Part shown: piece after piece, positions 10,985-22,984 of the stretch
Numbering within the stretch: the stretch's first letter is position 1
Layout: every line of letters begins with the position of its first letter
The notes under the pieces: generated by a model
Told to the model about the DNA's origin: nothing
What the model saw: the letters and a program-made list of their open reading frames with translations, nothing else
Databases searched by the model: none
Origin: Aedes albopictus
Lineage: Eukaryota > Arthropoda > Insecta > Diptera > Culicidae
Direction: 5' to 3'
Assembly (NCBI RefSeq): GCF_035046485.1
Contig: NC_085137.1
Span: 250,331,233-250,395,232 of the forward strand
DNA length: 64,000 nt
Program-made: the position numbers and the translations under genes

Positions 10985-10992
10985 TCCGTAGG

Positions 10993-11830
10993 CTCGTGCG
11001 CTCTCTCGCGTTTAGCTCTCTGGGTAGCGTAAAGAGGAGACGAAAGAACATGAGTATGGATTTTTTGCCAGGCATATAGTTTCTAGAGAATGATTTTCTT
11101 GTTTTGTATAGGTAGGAATTTATTTTAGTTTGCAGCAAATATTTAAAATTTTCATTTTTACTTGCTTTGAAATTTTCAACCAAATAACATCATAGATAGT
11201 TACACGAATAACACAACAAATTATCTGACATACAATTGTGATAGAGTGACAATACAAACGCAGAAAATTAATAGGTTTAAATTGACAAGCTTTGCTTACG
11301 TATGTTATGAATAAAGTTTTCCCTTCTTCGCCAATTTTAGGATCATGCATAACGAAAATGTATTGATTTTCCTATAAAAATAGTTACGAGTGTTCATAAT
11401 CACACCTTCAGTTTTTGATTCGGCCAATCGTTTCCAAACTAATATTTGAAGAAATGTATAGTGATTCAGTGAGTTTTGCTATTTTAACACGTACATGTTT
11501 GAGCCGAGGTTTCTACGCAGCAAGTAAAGTTTGGTTTCGCACATTTAGAAAAATGGCCAAATAAATAACTCGCGAAGTTCGTTACGACAAGTTCCAAAAT
11601 TATCGTCATCCGTCGCAGATTCCGGTGAGAAGATGTGCATATTTTCTAACCCGGAAAGATACCATTTGACGGTAATAAGTGACCACAAGGTTTTCTTTCT
11701 TCATTTTCTGGGCTGAGATCACCCGCTTTGAAAGAGCTGTGCCTCGCCTTTCGTTTTGTAGTGAATATTTCGAGTTTTGGTTTGATTGCTGTTTTTGAAA
11801 ATGGTGGTTGTCAGTAGGTGGTTTATTAAA
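10993..11830. other. Unrecognised spacer
   Basis: No supported gene. It is GC-rich up to about 11080, then AT-rich. I see no inverted repeats or RNA promoter boxes. Confidence 0.5.
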
Positions 11831-12049
11831 TAGGGTACGAGTGCCATTGTTAATCTCACGCTCCCATGTTCATCCTATTCGAAAACAAGCGATTACGGCA
11901 CCGATTGATTCCGTTCTTTTTGGTTTCATGCGTGCTCACTTCTAACAAAAAATACAAAAATAAGAAACAAAACAAACAACGCTTCATTCCTTTGTTTTCA
12001 GTAGTATGAAAATGGGAGCCACATGCTTAATAAGGGAACCAATACCCTA
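11831..12049. mobile_element. MITE with TAGGGTACGAGTG / AACCAATACCCTA ends, copy 1
   Basis: It starts TAGGGTACGAGTGCCATT at 11831 and ends GGGAACCAATACCCTA at 12049. The ends are imperfect inverted repeats sharing AGGGTA and a CTCCCAT...TTCATCC word. A second copy in the same orientation lies at 49214-49401. The outermost TA may be the target duplication. Confidence 0.75.
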
Positions 12050-12404
12050 TAAATTTAAAAATATAAATTAAATAAACGAGACATTAGGAAGTAAGTGTGC
12101 GAAATGGGTAACTTCACCCTTGTAGAAACAATAAGGCAAAGCAGAAAAAAAATCGGCGAAGACCCCATGCGAATAACACCTATCATACAGAATAGGAGGT
12201 TCGACATTAGATCTACAAAAACAACCCAACAATTGGGGAGATCTTTCCAATATTACACATTTATTCACAGCTCTTTTATCCACATTTTCATATATTTAAA
12301 ACATATTTATCAACATGTTATCTGAATCGTTTTATACAATATGTCCACGCATCCTTCCTCCCCTGTAAATTCGAGAAGTACCTTAAGGTGTGCAGGACTG
12401 CCAT

Positions 12405-14459
12405 CCCAAGTAACACAGAAAACATCTTCAAAAATAAAAATTGCACAAGATGTATTATAATTGTACTATTGGTGGATCAGAAAACTTCTTATGTTATTCA
12501 AAAGTTGTAAATTAGTCGGTCAAAAACAAACAGAATGAAATTTTTATTTGTCTTAATTCCGTATGGAATGTGTTGAATCTCCATGTAAACATCATAGTTT
12601 TAACATGAAATATTATAGGATTTGCTCACGATGTCAATCTTAATTTAAGCGATCAGCGGTTCAAGTTGACTTGCCTGACCGACCTCTACTAAAATCAAGT
12701 ACCAGCTCAGTTTTTGAGAAGAACTAGCTAAAATCAATAGAACGCACTACAAGCGAACACATTTGGTCGCTTTCTTCTAAATTTCTAGGTTCATACGGCC
12801 TCATAAAGCCTCTTTTTGATAGACGACGATCTCTTCCCAAACAAAACATTCACAGACTGACGTCAAAATAGCAGCATCTTGGGTGCACCAACATCAAACT
12901 TATCAACATAAAATCATAAAGTGTAGCACTGTGTTTGCTATCCTGGTCCTATTTTTTGGAGCAAAACTGCGGAACCTGCATTCTGGCCGCCGTGAGCTTC
13001 TTCCACACGGTGCTGTCTAGGCGCCACCGTGAATACCGGCACTGCTTATGGTGCAACTCCCTGCAGGTGGATGTCTTACCTGGATCCTGTCTCACAGATT
13101 CGGCATGCTGCGTCGGATACATTTTCAGCCTCCCGGGATCTCGAGAAAACTACAATCCGCCGACCACCGCGCGGTCAAGAACGTGAGCAGCACGATTATT
13201 AGTGAAAATAATTTTGACATTTGACAACTACCTTTGTCAAAAGTTTAGCTGTATATAAGTTATTTTGGTGTCGGAATTACTTTTAAAATAACAAAAATAT
13301 GAATGAAGTTTCGGTATGTTGAAAAAACGCTATCCAGATGTATTTTTACCGTTCACTACAAATGGATCCTCAAATTTATATCGAGTTGTTCGTGGGATGT
13401 AATTTTTTGCGTAAATTCGACTTATTTACAACCTGTGCTTAAGGTGTGAAGAAATTTTCTGTGTTCCACCAAAAACATAAGTCAGATGACAGTGCTGGCC
13501 AAAAGTATGAAGACACAAATAAAAATTTGATATAAATAGACAGTTTTATTTCTCTTCGTTTGTTTATAATTCTAAAAACAATATTTTCCTTAGTTGTAAA
13601 GTATTTCAATCTTATTTGTGGCATAACCAGAATAGTGCTATTGATCAAATTTCAATTATGGTTCAACATTTAATATTAGTAATATTTTTGAACGATACTG
13701 TAATTCTCCTGAAAAGCTGCCATACAAGCTGCCATATTGCTTTTCGAGTGGATTTGTAAATAAATTCTCTAAATTTCAATATTTATAGTGACATTTTTAG
13801 TTCGGCTGTGAGGCGGTTCAATTTTGATGGAGTAAAACCAAAAGATTCACCATAAATCTAGCAGCGCAGGTGAAACAAAACTACTGGCCCTGAGTATAAC
13901 CCATTTCATAATTTTATTTCCCAAATAGTTTATTAGCTATTATACCCGAAAATAAACTTTTTGACTTTGAAATCATTTTTCAGCTTGACAAGTCATGAAT
14001 TGTTTTTTTACTAGTTCTTACATACAGTACCTTTTCATGTAGTTCGTTTGGCATTATGTATGATTGGTGGGAATCTAAAGTTATAATACCGTCATATTGC
14101 TTAGTTCAAACTAATGCATATGGCATGTAATATAACAGTATTCTGCCAGCTGTATTACTTGAAAATTGCCTTATTACAACAAGCTAAAGAGGATGTATTA
14201 TATAAGTATTTGCAGCTTGTCATTTACTACAATCAACTTCATAACAACTAATTATCATTCAAGAGATAAATATGTTAGCACTATAAGTGTACTAGCATAC
14301 ATCTTATATAACTTATAAGATGTTGTATAAGCCGCCATTTTTTGCGCTGTTTTGATTATATAAGTGTTCCATATTACGTAAATAATGCAAGAAAAATACA
14401 ACAGAACTAGTATGATATGTGAAATATTAACAGTTATATAACAAGTTGTGTTACTTGGG
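12405..14459. mobile_element. 2.05-kb element with CCCAAGTAACACA ends
   Basis: CCCAAGTAACACA at 12405 and TGTGTTACTTGGG ending at 14459 are inverted, flanked by AT (12403-12404 and 14460-14461). Subterminal regions are rich in ACATCTTATA-like words, including a palindrome near 14299-14328. No transposase was recognised; the 83-codon frame at 12935 has no features. The ends are shared with the shorter foldbacks at 37848, 51306 and 59678 and with the 2-kb element at 34508. Confidence 0.65.
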
Positions 14460-14517
14460 ATATTGTAGGTTCCTCGTTATAGAAAAAGCAAAGTGTTGGA
14501 TGTTAAAATAGGGGAAA

Positions 14518-15030
14518 TTACCCTAGCAGAGTCTGACAGCAAATCGAAAACAAATTTTGATGTTGTGATATTGCAAATTCTGATTACTCAGGTTGATGTC
14601 GTTTTGGTCGTTTTAACGGTTAAAACATCAAAAATGAGAGCAGAAAAATGTTCCTGTGAGAGCAAGTTGAAAACAATTCCTGCTATCAGTGATGGCAAAT
14701 TGATTACTATTTTTGCTATCAGTGCGAAAAAAATTAAAAAATCGTTTAATGTAGAGTTTTTTTTGAATAATATGGAAACCTAAATGCAATACGTTAATTT
14801 CACTGATGGTACATCATTAGATGCTTTATACAAGGTCGCCAAGAAGTTTTGAAACGACTTAAATACTTAAATATTTGTAATAATTTTAAATGACTACAAA
14901 ACGATATCAAAATTTGAAATCGAAATCAATCAAGACAATCTGATATCAAAATATGATATCAATTTGCTGCTGATTACAAATCGTGTTTTCGATTTGCTAT
15001 CATTTTGTTGTTAGACTTTGCTCGGGTACC
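14518..15030. mobile_element. AT-rich inverted-repeat element with ACCCGAGCA-type ends (putative)
   Basis: The left part ACCCTAGCAGAGTCTGACAG near 14519 and AAATCGAAAACAAATTTTGA resemble the reverse complement of the right end (ACCCGAGCAAAGTCTAACAA and AAATCGAAAACACGATTTG). The interior contains repeated TGCTATCAGTG and GATATCAAAAT words. The 96-codon frame at 14493 crosses the left end and is probably not a gene. Confidence 0.5.
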
Positions 15031-15037
15031 TATTCTC

Positions 15038-15191
15038 GGCCGTTTTGTTCTCTTCGTCTTGGGGGGTTTTTTGAATCCTGTTGAACTCAGAGTTGGCCTC
15101 AAATCCTTCCCAACTAAGCTGAATGATATGGCCAAGTTTCAGGCAATTTGGTAGACAAAAACCCCCCATGACGAAGAGAACAAACCTGCCG
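15038..15191. mobile_element. Small MITE with GTTCTCTTCGTC ends, copy 1
   Basis: Outer arms TTTTGTTCTCTTCGTC (15043) and GACGAAGAGAACAAAC (ending near 15185) are complementary and are followed inside by runs of G and C. The core GGCCTCAAATCCTTCCCAAC recurs in reverse orientation at 53660-53700, inside the element at 53254-54259. Confidence 0.6.
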
Positions 15192-15550
15192 ATAATACCC
15201 AATGTCACCCTACATCGATTGTTGTATGAAATGCCAAAAAGGAGAGTGGGCTCATTATGTACTTTGACAAATACGCAGTCTACTTCAAGCGCATAGAATC
15301 TGCTCCCAACAAAATATTCATACATCAGCACCCAAAAGATCGCAATATATATAAAGATTTCCGATTGATGCTTTGTAACTAAAAGGTTATGACTGAGTAT
15401 ATTAGCTGATGTTAAAATACACGTTAATGGAAAAAGGTTACGCAAACTTATCGCAGACTGTTAGAAGACAACTTGTACTATGACCAGGATTCAAGAATCT
15501 TGACCTACGTGAAGTTGTAAAGGAGACAACTACGTTATATTGCTAATTTA

Positions 15551-15827
15551 GAGAAAACTTTCCGTTTCACGGTAGAACAAAAAGCTACCGTAGCGGTCAG
15601 AGTACTGATTTTCACTGAGGTATCATCGATCTACCTTAGCGAGCCCTAGCGATGCCTTGGATACGACGCCGATGATCATTGTTTGTTGTTGGTTTTCAGT
15701 TCAATTCACCTTGCAAGCATGCTTTGATTTGGAATTCAGTTTTATTGATAGGATGATTTTCAAGCCTGCGGTAGGACTTTGACAGCTGCGGTAGAACTCG
15801 GCGGCTACCGCAGAGTGGAAATTTTTC
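15551..15827. mobile_element. Putative MITE with GGTAG hairpins at both ends
   Basis: The left arm GAAAACTTTCCGTTTCACGG (15553) and the reverse complement of the right end (GAAAAATTTCCACTCTGCGG from 15827) match at most positions, and TA flanks both sides. Each arm also contains a short hairpin: CGGTAG...CTACCG near 15571-15590 and GCGGTAG...CTACCGC near 15789-15811. Confidence 0.45.
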
Positions 15828-15829
15828 TA

Positions 15830-18800
15830 AAAAACCGCAATAAATGTGTTGGAAATGCAAGGGATGTAATTATTCAATAAACCTAATTATTAAAAAGATG
15901 CTCAAAATCTCAAATTCAGATAAATATCTTGCGAGAAAGGCAACATGGATATCGAAGAGATGGATATTATTTTAGATAAAAATTCAACCTACAAGTCATA
16001 CAGTAAGCAACAAACACATAATTTAAAAAAAGATTGCTTGAATTCCGAGATTAAATACAATCATACATTATTGCGAAAATAATATCTTTAAACGCACCAA
16101 AACTGGTACAAATCTCCAAGGGAATTATTTATTTGAGTTCAATTTTTACTAACTGTTTTCAGTCTTATCCAAAACCCCTTCTTTCAAAATATGAGCACAG
16201 ATTATTATACTGAATAAGATTTGCAATAACACCATAGAAATACACAAAATATTGCGATGATTTACAGAAGTGCAAAATACCGATGAAATGGATAGAATAT
16301 TGACCACCGGTGCGCAAAGGCGACCGATCATTATTTTACTCACATGGAAACGAACGACCGGTGCGAAAATGGGTGGATAACGAAATTAAAAATCCTTAAC
16401 GACGTGCTGTTGCGTGTGTAGTATTAAGCCCACGAGTGGGCTTGGTCTTAGTGAACAATCCGTGGGAGGAGGAGTTCATTGGACGATGCCAGCCAATCAT
16501 ACCCGCTACTTCTGCGGTGGGTGCTGCAGCTGATGTGGCGATTTTCACTGCCAATATTTCAGATAGAGAGACTTCTGATACGACACCGGTGAAGTGATAT
16601 TTCGAAACTTACAAACGAAAATGCGTAGCTTCCAATGGACTGGTCCCCTAGTGCGAATACTGAAAGAAATAATAACAAAAGCTATACGAATAAAGAAATC
16701 AGGTGACCTTGGTGACTTCGTGGACAGTCCCGAACGCGCTGGCTTCACCTTGATGCTTCGGAATCCCTAAAACTTCGGGATAAATTGAAGGAACATGCCC
16801 CTAGGACCGTATTTGCTCCAATTGGCATTCTCAGTTAGATTCTTGGTCAAAAGTGTTCATCTTCTTGAAAGTTTTACAAAATCTAGAGGAGCCGAAAGTT
16901 TTAAAATGTTTCACCTAGTCAGAATACCTACATTGAGCAAACCAAAATCACCTTCCAACAAAAGCAGGAATCATTCAAAACCCAGTCCGCACAAGAAACA
17001 ACTATGCTCGAATTAGTTCATATTTCATCGTTTGAAAGTTTTCCATTTTTACCCCGTTCCGTGAATCCCCACAGCAGCAGTAGCAGTGCCCTTTGTCCAG
17101 CAGAAGCACTCAGTATGGCCCAGTAGTCCGAACCTGATGTCTGTGGGAAGAAGAAACCGACCCGGCCCCCGGCTCGAAAGAGGCAAGTTTTGCAAACGGT
17201 TGCTGCTGCTGGATGCAGGAAAGTTTCCTGCTTGATTGATGCTTACCATAATAAAGCATCCGCAAGCGAACAACTTTTGTTCGTTGCTATGCGCCTCAAC
17301 AGTTCCGGATGATGCTCGGTGGGGAGGCATCACCGTCCATGATTCGAAACTGAACCGGAAAAGGAATCGGTGCAACCGATCCCGGGGTGCGAGGATGAAT
17401 GGGTGAGACGGAAGTGCGGAAATAGAGAAGAATCTGCACAGTTTTCATTGTGGACTATAAACAAACATTAAATTAAACTATCTTCGAGCAAAAGTTTTTT
17501 GCACGATTTTTTTCATAAGGATTCTTTGGTCTTAGTTTGTTGTTGGGTTTCAGTGTGGTTCTGCCGCAGGGCATCCAGCAGACCGTTGGAAATTATGATT
17601 TATGCCGAAGACGGGTAGGGTTTCGTTGAATGTTTATATTATAGAAAAATAGTTCATTGAGAAAAGTTTGCTTTGAAATCATGATCTTTGATCAAATACA
17701 TAATTTAACCGTAACTTTCGATGCGTATTGCGTACATATCCCGTAGGACTGTATATAGGGTGTTCCAAAAAATCCCTTGAATAATGGTCATTGCATCAGC
17801 AAACGGCTGTAAAATGGTAAGTCGACAACCTGGAAGGAGTCTCCACCATAGCTCTGGTCCTCATAAGTTCCTACCACTTACTTTTACGGCTAAGTCACTG
17901 GCAAAGACCACCCACTAAAAGTTGAATGCCTAGCTGGTAGTGTAGTCAGGGAACTGTTGTCCTTCAGATTCAAGCTAGATTGAAGAGCACACCGTGCGTA
18001 TATTTACCATGGAGGTGCGGCTCAATCAACATCTGAATTATAATAGATCTAAAGGAAGAACGCCAGTAAGTGGTAAGTGATAAATCTGATGTTTATCTTT
18101 CACTTCTTGCAATGTTGTTTTCAGCATTCCGTTGATTAACTTTTACATAATGTAGTGGTTGTCACACTCGTTAACACGTTTCCAGCTATTTGTCTAACTT
18201 TCTAACGCACGATTAGTCTATTAAACAAATGCACATGTCGATACACGCCTAACATGTTAAAATCGACCACCAAAGTAGACCAACAACAGGCGCTAACAGT
18301 TCCGTTCAGTCGTACAATTTGTGGTCACTACCGCCCGGTCGTCACCATCGAACCGAAAAGGCACGAATGTCATCACTTGTGCAGTTTTATTTGAAAATTT
18401 TACAACCCTCGTACACATTTATTATCTTTTTATAGCGCTCATAAGGAACGTCCGTCCGTCCGACCGACCAACCGACCGGTGCGGGCCCGGAGAAAGATGT
18501 CTTACAAGCTGTTCTGTGGCATCCACCTTGCTCCCCTTCACCTCCCTCGCCACACGGAAAGACCAACGACCGAAGACGACGGACAGGTCCCGAGACAGGC
18601 GCAATAAAAATGCTTCACAGCATCCCTTCGGTGAACCGTGCAAATCCATTGGACCGTGATCCGATGTTACCTGTCCTCTGACACTGATGGCGATGGCGAG
18701 GGGACACAAATCTCACGTGGTGGACAAACCGTAACATCTGTCCACCTGGACGACGACGACGACGAAGGCAGAAAACATCAACTGGGCCATCGAATGGCAC

Positions 18801-19286
18801 AGGGAAGATTGCCGGTCGTTACCCAGCAAAGAAAGAAACTCTGCAGCAAACAGCTCCGTCCTTCTGGGAGATATATCTTCATCATTCGTTCGGGTTCGGC
18901 GGACCAGCTAGTGCGGGGTCAGAGCGAAGAATTGTACCGATTTTGCATAATTTATGATGTTCCCGAATAAAACCGGCACTGACTTCTGTCGACCAGCAGC
19001 CAACAGCAGCTCAAACATGTTGATTTGGACCACGTTTCAACCCCGGAGGACGTTCCGGAATGAGCTGTTTGGAACACCGAGGGTCAAAGTTTTCGTTTGA
19101 TTGTGTGTGCCGAAAGCAGTTCTAGGCACATTTCTCCGACACTACTGGTTCATACGTTGGGTTCAAATGTTTGCCAAAGGAAATCATCCATTCATGCAGA
19201 GTCGCACGTGAGAATGAATTATATGTATTATTGATGAAGCCTTTGCTGTGTGGTTGGTTGCGATTTGAGGAGCAGAATACTACCCT
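15830..19286. other. Mostly unrecognised; GC-richer islands at 17.0-17.4 and 18.3-19.1 kb
   Basis: No gene can be defended. Around 16427 the word GCCCACGAGTGGGC forms a short hairpin. A region at 16440-16790 has a gag-like flavour in broken frames (DLGDFVDSPERAGFTL) but no decisive motif. The islands at 17040-17430 and 18300-19080 have triplet-rich composition like unique mosquito non-coding DNA. A TTCAGTC word near 18306 resembles an arthropod initiator, without other promoter evidence. Confidence 0.4.
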
Positions 19287-19411
19287 AAGGGAGGTGCCGT
19301 AAATGACGTAGCATGGTTTATCACTTGTAACAACCCTTCACGGACAAATACTTTTTACACGACTCGTCACAAACTTGGAAACACAGTCTCTCTTCAAAAG
19401 CTACGTAATTT
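19287..19411. mobile_element. Degraded MITE related to the CCATAAA...ACGT family
   Basis: GTGCCGTAAATGACGTAGC near 19296 and GCTACGTAATTTATAGAT near 19400 are imperfectly complementary ends. They resemble the outer arms of GGGGCTGTCCATAAA-type elements such as 33786-33948, but the terminal G runs are lost. Confidence 0.4.
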
Positions 19412-19581
19412 ATAGATAATATTTAAACAAAAGTAGACAGTGTTGAAACGACAATTATAATAATTTATTAACCTTTAAATAGTTTGGCCAAGGTATTAAG
19501 ACTCCAATTCCAAGCAATAATTTGAGGTTTAATATGTTCAAGTTTCAGACCAATTACTGTAAAGATCAGTGTAGCACCGTC

Positions 19582-20535
19582 GGGGCCTCCAATTAACCTT
19601 GTGGTAAGACTTCGAATCACCAATCCGGAGACAGCGGGTTCGATTCCCGTTCTCTTCTTGACTTCTCTGGGCACAGCGCATCATTGTAGGGTAGAAACTT
19701 CAGTTTTGGCCAGCCCGGAGTTTTGGCCATAGTGCGGTATTCAGCCTGTTACGATCTAAATCGGCAAAAAAATATTTTTTACTAGTAGATTCTAGTATAA
19801 TACGATGATTACAGCTGTGAAAACCATACATTTTGATTAAAAACTGGAAGAAAAAAATAATTTTCCTTAAAAAATCAGCTCCCATATATCTATTTTGGCC
19901 ACTCCCATAAGAAATCTAGACCAACATTTGAAAAGGGCGTAACAGCCATTGCGAATTTCTGCTTCTCCCGCCGCTCCTAGGCTTACCCCCCATTATTCAT
20001 TAAATCTGCTACCAGTAACAGATAGATCTGACTCCCCTCTATCTGTTAACGGGAAAAGTTTGCATAAAAATGTTGAAATACGCCCAGGAGGGACGAAACA
20101 AGTGAGAATTTGCAATGGTTGTTCCGCCCTTTTCAAATGTTGGTCTAGAAATACACGTGATTGGCCAAAATAGAAACCAAAGCTGAGAATATGGCCAAAA
20201 CTGCGGCAATGCTTCTATTTTGGCCAGTGCCACTTTTAATACAAAAATCAAGTATTAGCTTGATTTCTGCATTTTTCTATCAAAGTATAGATCGAAACCT
20301 TTCATTTGACACATTGGTAGTTTTTATTGGATTATTGGTTTTTTTATAAAAATGATTTCCCTTAGACTGGCCAAAACCGGTGCCCGCACCCTACTTGTCT
20401 TACAATGTACACATTTATGCAATGACAAGCAAAGAATGTCCTTCAATTAATAACTGTGGAAGTGCTAAAAAAACACTAAGTTGAAATGGCTGGTTAAGTT
20501 TCAGTGGGAACGTAGACCCATAAATAAAAATAAGA
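19582..20535 (+). mobile_element. tRNA-related SINE (Feilai-like), split by a DNA element
   Basis: The 5' part at 19582-19688 has a box A-like ACCTTGTGGTAAGACTT and a box B GGGTTCGATTCCC near 19637. The 3' part at 20394-20535 carries TTAATAACTGTGGAAGTGCT, shared with the SINE at 6468, and an A-rich TAAATAAAAATAAG tail. Near-perfect duplications AGCACCGTC (19573-19581) and AGCACCATC (20536-20544) flank the whole. About 700 bases in the middle belong to the inserted element at 19689-20391. Confidence 0.8.
19689..20391. mobile_element. 0.7-kb TA-flanked element with GGGT...TTTTGGCCAG ends
   Basis: The left end is GGGTAGAAACTTCAGTTTTG followed by GCCAG. The right end, ending at 20391, reads CTGGCCAAAACCGG followed by TGCCCGCACCC. 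They are inverted repeats with a variable block. TA flanks it at 19687-19688 and 20392-20393, and joining the flanks restores the SINE body. The word TTTTGGCCA (either strand) recurs at least five times in the subterminal regions and could be a transposase-binding array. There is no coding capacity. Confidence 0.75.
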
Positions 20536-20599
20536 AGCACCATCTTTCAGCACAGTCTGCATTATTGTTACACCTGAGATCGCCACATCATATGGAATC

Positions 20600-21165
20600 G
20601 CACATCGATTGCAGTCTGATTGATGGACGGCACTCCTGACGAGAACGTTGAACGATACATACAAGCAAGCGGAAACAGCGGACCTGTGGATAATAACTAC
20701 GGGAGTCTGTTACCAAACGGACGAGAGATTTTTGAAAAGTGGAAGCAATACTTTGATGAGCACTCGAATAGCGCAGAAAATGTGGGTACGGGATACCAAA
20801 ACAACACTGCAAATGACTAATGTCATTTTCGTTTTTGATTTACCTGGGTTGGAACAGGATCAGATCACAGTTGCAACATCAACCCGACTAATGTTCGGTT
20901 GTGCTGGAATTTGTTTGGTGTTTGTTTGTTTGTACATTTTACACCGATCCAGTTCCAACTCAGGTTCAACAACGAATTCCACATAAGTTAGTGCAGTAGA
21001 GGACGAAAATTATCCAACATCCACGCTGAGAGAAGTTGAGGAAACCATTCACTATAGGTATTGGTATTGAACAACAAAGCAGCTGGTAAGGGTGATATCG
21101 CAGTTGAATTCGTCCAACTGAACCCAGAAAAGTACTTCGACATTTTTCTCCATTAGTCAGGTCAC
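20600..21165 (+). pseudogene. RTE-like ORF2, region before the RT core, split by a MITE
   Basis: Frame pieces read LPNGREIFEKWKQYFDEH (20708-20761), typical of the start of the RT region in RTE-like elements. After the MITE, DENYPTSTLREVEETIH (21003-21053) and LNNKAAGKGDIAVEFVQL follow in a shifted frame. The match is to the same family as the minus-strand copies at 25.7-27.6 and 58.7-59.2 kb, not to the 22.2-kb family. It is truncated at about 21165. Confidence 0.65.
20819..20994. mobile_element. MITE with CCTGGGTTGGAACAGGATC arms
   Basis: CCTGGGTTGGAACAGGATC near 20843 pairs with GATCCAGTTCCAACTCAGG near 20946-20964 with two mismatches. It interrupts the RTE-like frame between TAND and VEDENYP. 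The exact outer ends are uncertain. Confidence 0.55.
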
Positions 21166-22183
21166 AATCGATGATATTCGTGCAGAGTTCAATAAGGGCT
21201 TTGTGTACCGAGTCGTTATCGCTGCCTACATTGCTGCCAGTGCACAGTGTTTTATTTTACCGATTTCGTGCGCTTTTTCAATAACGTTACAACCGACGAT
21301 TTTAGCGATGTAGTTTCTTCGGAGAAGTTTCTGCATTAGACAAGGCGCATCTTTTGACATAAAGAGTTGATCAATCCACCTATAAGTGAAATGAAAAAAA
21401 AAAATTTCAAAAAATGCAGGTAGACGTTTGATGCCTTCGGCAAAGTTGTGCAAAATGCAATTTTGAACAACTTTGTCAAAGACACCATAATGCTGAATCT
21501 CATACTTTACGAGATATATTGTGTTGTATGTGCATGACCCCTAGAAATCATATATTTCATCATTTTTTAGATTTTTGCGTCTTCTACAAAGTTGTTTGGA
21601 ATATAAAAATACATGTTTTTGCTGAACATTGAAAAAGGCTAGCTTTTAAAGTTACAAAGTTATTTACAAATTACTGATATTTATAGAGTAACTTTGAACT
21701 CGTCTAACTTCTTTCGGCGCAAAATGGCGCAGAGAACCGTTTCGAATAATGAAACAACTATATTTCTACTATATCAAAATGGCTTAAGCTTTTGTATACA
21801 AGTGTATTCTTGATGTGTTATGGTAAATAAACAAACAATTATCAAATATTGAAATTATTTAATAACTTCTTCATTTAACGAGTTATAATGTCGCAATGTT
21901 CAGCAAAATTGTGTATTTGTGTAAATTGTGTAATGTTGATCGATCACCATTGAATGCTGTAAGTGCTGTTAACATCCCTCGACCCGTAATACACTTACGG
22001 TTTCACTGCTACTTTTATATCTCTTTCTTGGAGCAGGACCAGCTTTAATACGAGGCGACTCCTGCAGTCTATACAACCGCCTGACGAAGACGTTCATCTC
22101 TGCCTTGTATGCCGGAAAGAACCCGACATCTAGTCTACCCATTCCGATGTTAACCGTTAACAGTAACATTTAATCGTTTTCAG
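21166..22183. other. Unrecognised repeat-like stretch
   Basis: It contains AACTTTGT(C)AAAGACACC and ACAAAGTTGTTTGG words that look like a dispersed AT-rich repeat. A 66-codon minus-strand frame at 21969-22169 (FFPAYKAEMNVFVRRLYRL) could be a retroelement scrap, but I cannot place it. TTAATCGTTTTCAG just before 22184 resembles a splice acceptor by chance. Confidence 0.35.
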
Positions 22184-22984
22184 GTGACTCGGCAGTTAAA
22201 GACAACCATCCGTAGCATGAAATCGAACAGAGCCCCAGGGGTCGATCGCATATCAGCTGAGATGCTCAAAGCTGACCCCGTAGTATCCGCACAACTACCG
22301 CATCAATTATTCTGCAACATATGGGAAACCACGACATTTTCGGCCGACTGGATGCAAGGCGTCTTAGTAAAGGTACCCAAAAAGGGTGACCTGACTGTAT
22401 GCAATAATTGGCGGGGCATCATGTTGCTGTGTATCGTTCTCAAAGTCCTTTGCAAAGTGATCCTTAACCGGATACAGGAGAAGATTGACGCAACTCTCCG
22501 ACGGCAGCAAGCAGGATTCCGTGCCGGACGATCCTGTGTGGACCATATTGTCACGCTCCGTATCATTCTGGAGCAAATCAATGAATTCCAAGAGTCTCTC
22601 TACCTGGTGTTCATTGATTACGAAAAAGCTTTCGACCGTCTCAATCACGGAAACATGTGGGAAGCCCTCAGGCGCAAGGGTGTCCCTGTGAAAATCATCG
22701 GCCTCATTGAAGCACAGTACAGAGCATTTTCGTGCAGAGTACTGCAGTACTGTGTTTTGTCTGATCCCATCCCATGGGTCGTTGCTGGAGTGAGGCAAGG
22801 ATGTATACTATCACCGTTACTGTTCCTCATCGTAATCGACGAGATCCTGGTTGGTGCGATTAACCGTGAACCAAATCGTGCATTGCTGTGGCAACCCATT
22901 ACCATGGAGCACCTAAATGACTTCGAACTGGCTGATGACGTTGCTCTCCTAGCTCAACGGCGCGGCGCTCTGATATCGACATAG
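22180..22984 (+). pseudogene. RT domain of an RTE-like element, best preserved copy
   Basis: A 266-codon open segment covering most of an RT domain, which would copy element RNA at a nicked target. Visible blocks in order: KSNRAPGVDRISAEML, then WMQGVLVKVPKKGD, GFRAGRSCVDHIVTLR, FIDYEKAFDRLNH (motif A with the first catalytic Asp), GVRQGCILSPLLF (motif B) and FELADDVALLAQRR (motif C, ADD). All three catalytic Asp are therefore present. The 5' side is cut at about 22180, without an endonuclease. At 22970 a deletion joins motif C to a downstream segment in another frame, so the protein is not complete. The clade (RTE/SR2-like) is assigned from motif memory. Confidence 0.85.

Noticed and set aside
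10762..11079. A 105-codon plus-strand frame
   Set aside because: It crosses the right end and target duplication of the hAT-type element, so it is not a unit of any gene.
14493..14783. A 96-codon plus-strand frame with Lys/Ile-rich sequence
   Set aside because: It straddles the left end of an inverted-repeat element, and its sequence follows the AT-rich repeated DNA words.
18295..18330. A host promoter with initiator TTCAGTC
   Set aside because: No TATA box, downstream element or coding exon accompanies it; the word is expected often by chance.
21969..22169. A 66-codon minus frame with PAYKAEMNVFVRRLYRL
   Set aside because: It looks protein-like, but I could not assign any family and it lacks a plausible gene context.
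22160..22190. A splice acceptor (TTAATCGTTTTCAG) in front of the RT frame
   Set aside because: It is the junction between an unrelated repeat and a 5'-truncated RTE-like copy; elements of this family are intronless.
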